Notes under the pieces: generated by a model
Seen by the model: the letters and a program-made list of their open reading frames with translations, nothing else
Told to the model about the DNA's origin: nothing
The model's database searches: none
DNA from: an uncultured bacterium
GTDB taxonomy: Bacteria > Verrucomicrobiota > Kiritimatiellia > RFP12 > UBA1067
DNA: 7,601 bases
Direction: 5' to 3'
Assembly (NCBI GenBank): GCA_902773475.1
Contig: CACYEO010000077.1
Coordinates: 1-7,601, forward strand
Shown here: positions 6,273 through 7,601 of the stretch, piece by piece
Position numbering within the stretch: position 1 is the stretch's first letter
Layout of the letters: each line of letters begins with the position of its first letter
Program-made: the position numbers and the translations under genes

Positions 6273-7577
6273 TCAGAAAGACGCGATTGCAAGATTCTGC
6301 GGCACGGGCGGTTTTTCCGAGAAAGAGAAGGCGGACGCGACAGTCTCCGCGGCGGCGGCGAGGCGCGAGCCGTCCGAGGAAAACGCCCTTGCAAGCGTCT
6401 CCCCCGGGGAAACGCTTTCTCCGGGCTTTTTGTCCAGCACCACGCCCGCGCGGCAGTCTATCCCGTCCCCCGGCGCGAATCTCCCGGCGCCGAGCGCGCC
6501 GGCGGCTTCAGCGATTTTCAGAGCGTCGACGTCCGCGACATGGCACTGCGTTCCGCCGGTGAAGCGGATTTCCGTGGAAGGGACTTCGCGGCGGCATTCC
6601 GCCGCGAACGCGTCGAGGTCGCCGCCCTGCGCGGCGACGAAGGCGCGGAACGATTCCAGCGCGGAGCCGTCGTCGATGAGCGCTGCGCATTTTTCTTTTG
6701 CCGTTTCAAGATCCGGAGAGATTCCGGAAAGGAAAAGCATTCGCGCCGCGAGCTCGACCGACAGCGAGCGGACGTCTTCCGGTCCGGAGCCGGAAAGAGT
6801 TTCGATCGCCTCTTCCACTTCGAGCGAATTGCCGACCGCTCTTCCGAGAGGGATGTCCATGGCGGTGACGAGCGCGGACGCCTTGCGCCCGAGGCGCTTT
6901 GCGCCGGAAACGAGGGATTCCGCGAGTGCGCAGGCGTCTTCGCGCGTTTTCATGAATGCGCCGCGTCCGCATTTTACGTCGAAAACGAGGGTCTGCGAAC
7001 CCTCTGCGAGTTTTTTCGACAGTATGCTTGCGGTTATGAGGGGAATGGAAGCGACGGTGCCGGTCACGTCGCGCAATGCGTAGAGTTTCCGGTCCGCGGG
7101 GCATATTTCCGGGGTCTGCGCGCAGATGCACAGGTGCGGCGGCCCGAGGACCAGGCGGCGGAGCGTCTCCGGCGGGATGTCCGCGCGGAAGCCCGGTATG
7201 GATTCGAGTTTGTCGATGGTTCCCCCGGTGTGCCCGAGTCCGCGTCCGGCGAGAGATGGGACGGCGAGCCCGGCGGCTGCGGCTATTGGCTGGATCGCCA
7301 GCGACAGTTTGTCGCCCACGCCCCCCGTGGAGTGTTTGTCGGCGACAGGGCGAACGCACCCGCTCCAGTCGAAGACCGCGCCGCTCGAACGCATGGAATC
7401 GGTGAGCGCGGCGGTTTCCGCCGCGCTCATCCCGCGGCAGCAGACCGCCATTGCAAAGGCGGACATCTGGCAGTCCGCGACCGCGCCCGCGGTGTAGGCT
7501 TTGACGAGCGCGTCGATTTCAGCGGCGGAAAGTTCGCCGCCGTCGCGTTTTTTTTCGATCAGAGTCTTGAAATCCAT
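6273..7577 (-). CDS. deoA: Thymidine / pyrimidine-nucleoside phosphorylase
   Basis: This cytoplasmic enzyme of nucleoside salvage splits thymidine (and possibly uridine or deoxyuridine) with phosphate into the base and (deoxy)ribose-1-phosphate. Its 434 residues match the family's usual length. The start MDFKTLIEKKRDGGELS aligns with the N-termini of known family members. Phosphate-binding KHSTGGVGDK is at 81-90. The family signature AGRGLGHTGGTIDKLE is at 110-125, with Ala in place of the usual first Ser. The base-binding residues are Arg169 (YALRD), Ser184 and Lys188 (ITASILSKK), equivalent to Arg171, Ser186 and Lys190 of the E. coli enzyme. DVKCGRGAFM at 200-209 is the domain hinge region. 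A C-terminal alpha/beta domain (about 335-434) completes the fold, so it appears active. It stands alone on this strand within the window and converges on the exporter. The gene symbol follows the family; whether it is thymidine-specific (deoA) or broad (pdp) cannot be decided. No Shine-Dalgarno site precedes the ATG. Confidence 0.95.
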   Translation of the reverse strand: MDFKTLIEKKRDGGELSAAEIDALVKAYTAGAVADCQMSAFAMAVCCRGMSAAETAALTDSMRSSGAVFDWSGCVRPVADKHSTGGVGDKLSLAIQPIAAAAGLAVPSLAGRGLGHTGGTIDKLESIPGFRADIPPETLRRLVLGPPHLCICAQTPEICPADRKLYALRDVTGTVASIPLITASILSKKLAEGSQTLVFDVKCGRGAFMKTREDACALAESLVSGAKRLGRKASALVTAMDIPLGRAVGNSLEVEEAIETLSGSGPEDVRSLSVELAARMLFLSGISPDLETAKEKCAALIDDGSALESFRAFVAAQGGDLDAFAAECRREVPSTEIRFTGGTQCHVADVDALKIAEAAGALGAGRFAPGDGIDCRAGVVLDKKPGESVSPGETLARAFSSDGSRLAAAAETVASAFSFSEKPPVPQNLAIASF

Positions 7578-7583
7578 GCGGGG

Positions 7584-7592
7584 AGTATATCA
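7584..7592 (-). promoter_or_regulatory. Extended -10 promoter abutting the phosphorylase start
   Basis: On the - strand the bases read TG-A-TATACT, followed by only CCCCGC before the ATG at 7577. A start of transcription about seven bases after the hexamer would fall on or beside the A of the ATG, giving a leaderless mRNA. The -35 position lies beyond the window edge. The wider element, TTTGATATACT, matches the epimerase promoter in 10 of 11 bases, which supports it as a real promoter of this genome. Confidence 0.5.
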
Positions 7593-7601
7593 AACGCGCA
7601 C

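Noticed and set aside
5420..6562. Open + frame of 380 codons across the exporter and into the phosphorylase
   Set aside because: Arg-rich frame-shifted shadow of the exporter, crossing two well-supported genes.

Overview
The window is a high-GC bacterial stretch with four protein-coding genes packed almost end to end. No rRNA, tRNA, CRISPR array, transposase or phage gene was seen. Three genes run on the + strand: an extended short-chain dehydrogenase/NAD-dependent epimerase (306-1358), a very large two-module glycogen debranching-type enzyme (1360-5535) and a LysE/RhtB-family exporter (5532-6257). They look like one operon. One base separates the first two genes, and the second and third overlap by the four bases ATGA. 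The fourth gene is a complete thymidine/pyrimidine-nucleoside phosphorylase on the - strand (7577-6273). It converges on the operon with only 15 bases between the two stop codons.

The left 305 bases hold no convincing gene. They contain short direct repeats, a perfect 8-bp hairpin, a diverged 28-base repeat pair, and then an extended -10 promoter and a strong Shine-Dalgarno site for the epimerase. Nearly the same promoter element (TTTG-G/A-TATACT) lies on the - strand at the right edge, only 6 bases before the phosphorylase ATG. That gene may therefore be read from a leaderless mRNA.

The most notable gene is the 1391-residue debranching enzyme. It joins an N-terminal GH13 (alpha-amylase/glucanotransferase) barrel with its catalytic residues intact to a C-terminal GH133 amylo-1,6-glucosidase. 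This is the same order as in the eukaryotic bifunctional debranching enzyme, whereas many bacteria carry the activities separately or use GlgX. With a nucleotide-sugar-type epimerase in front, the first two genes suggest storage-polysaccharide or sugar metabolism. The exporter and the phosphorylase have no obvious link to it.

The organism cannot be fixed from this window. High GC, the fused debranching enzyme and the type of phosphorylase would fit the PVC group (for example Kiritimatiellota, Lentisphaerae or Verrucomicrobia), but this is a guess. I found no clear sign of a new defence, mobile or otherwise undescribed system. The items worth a second look are the fused enzyme and its middle region, the possible leaderless start, the repeats in the leader, and the long cytoplasmic-type insert in the exporter.
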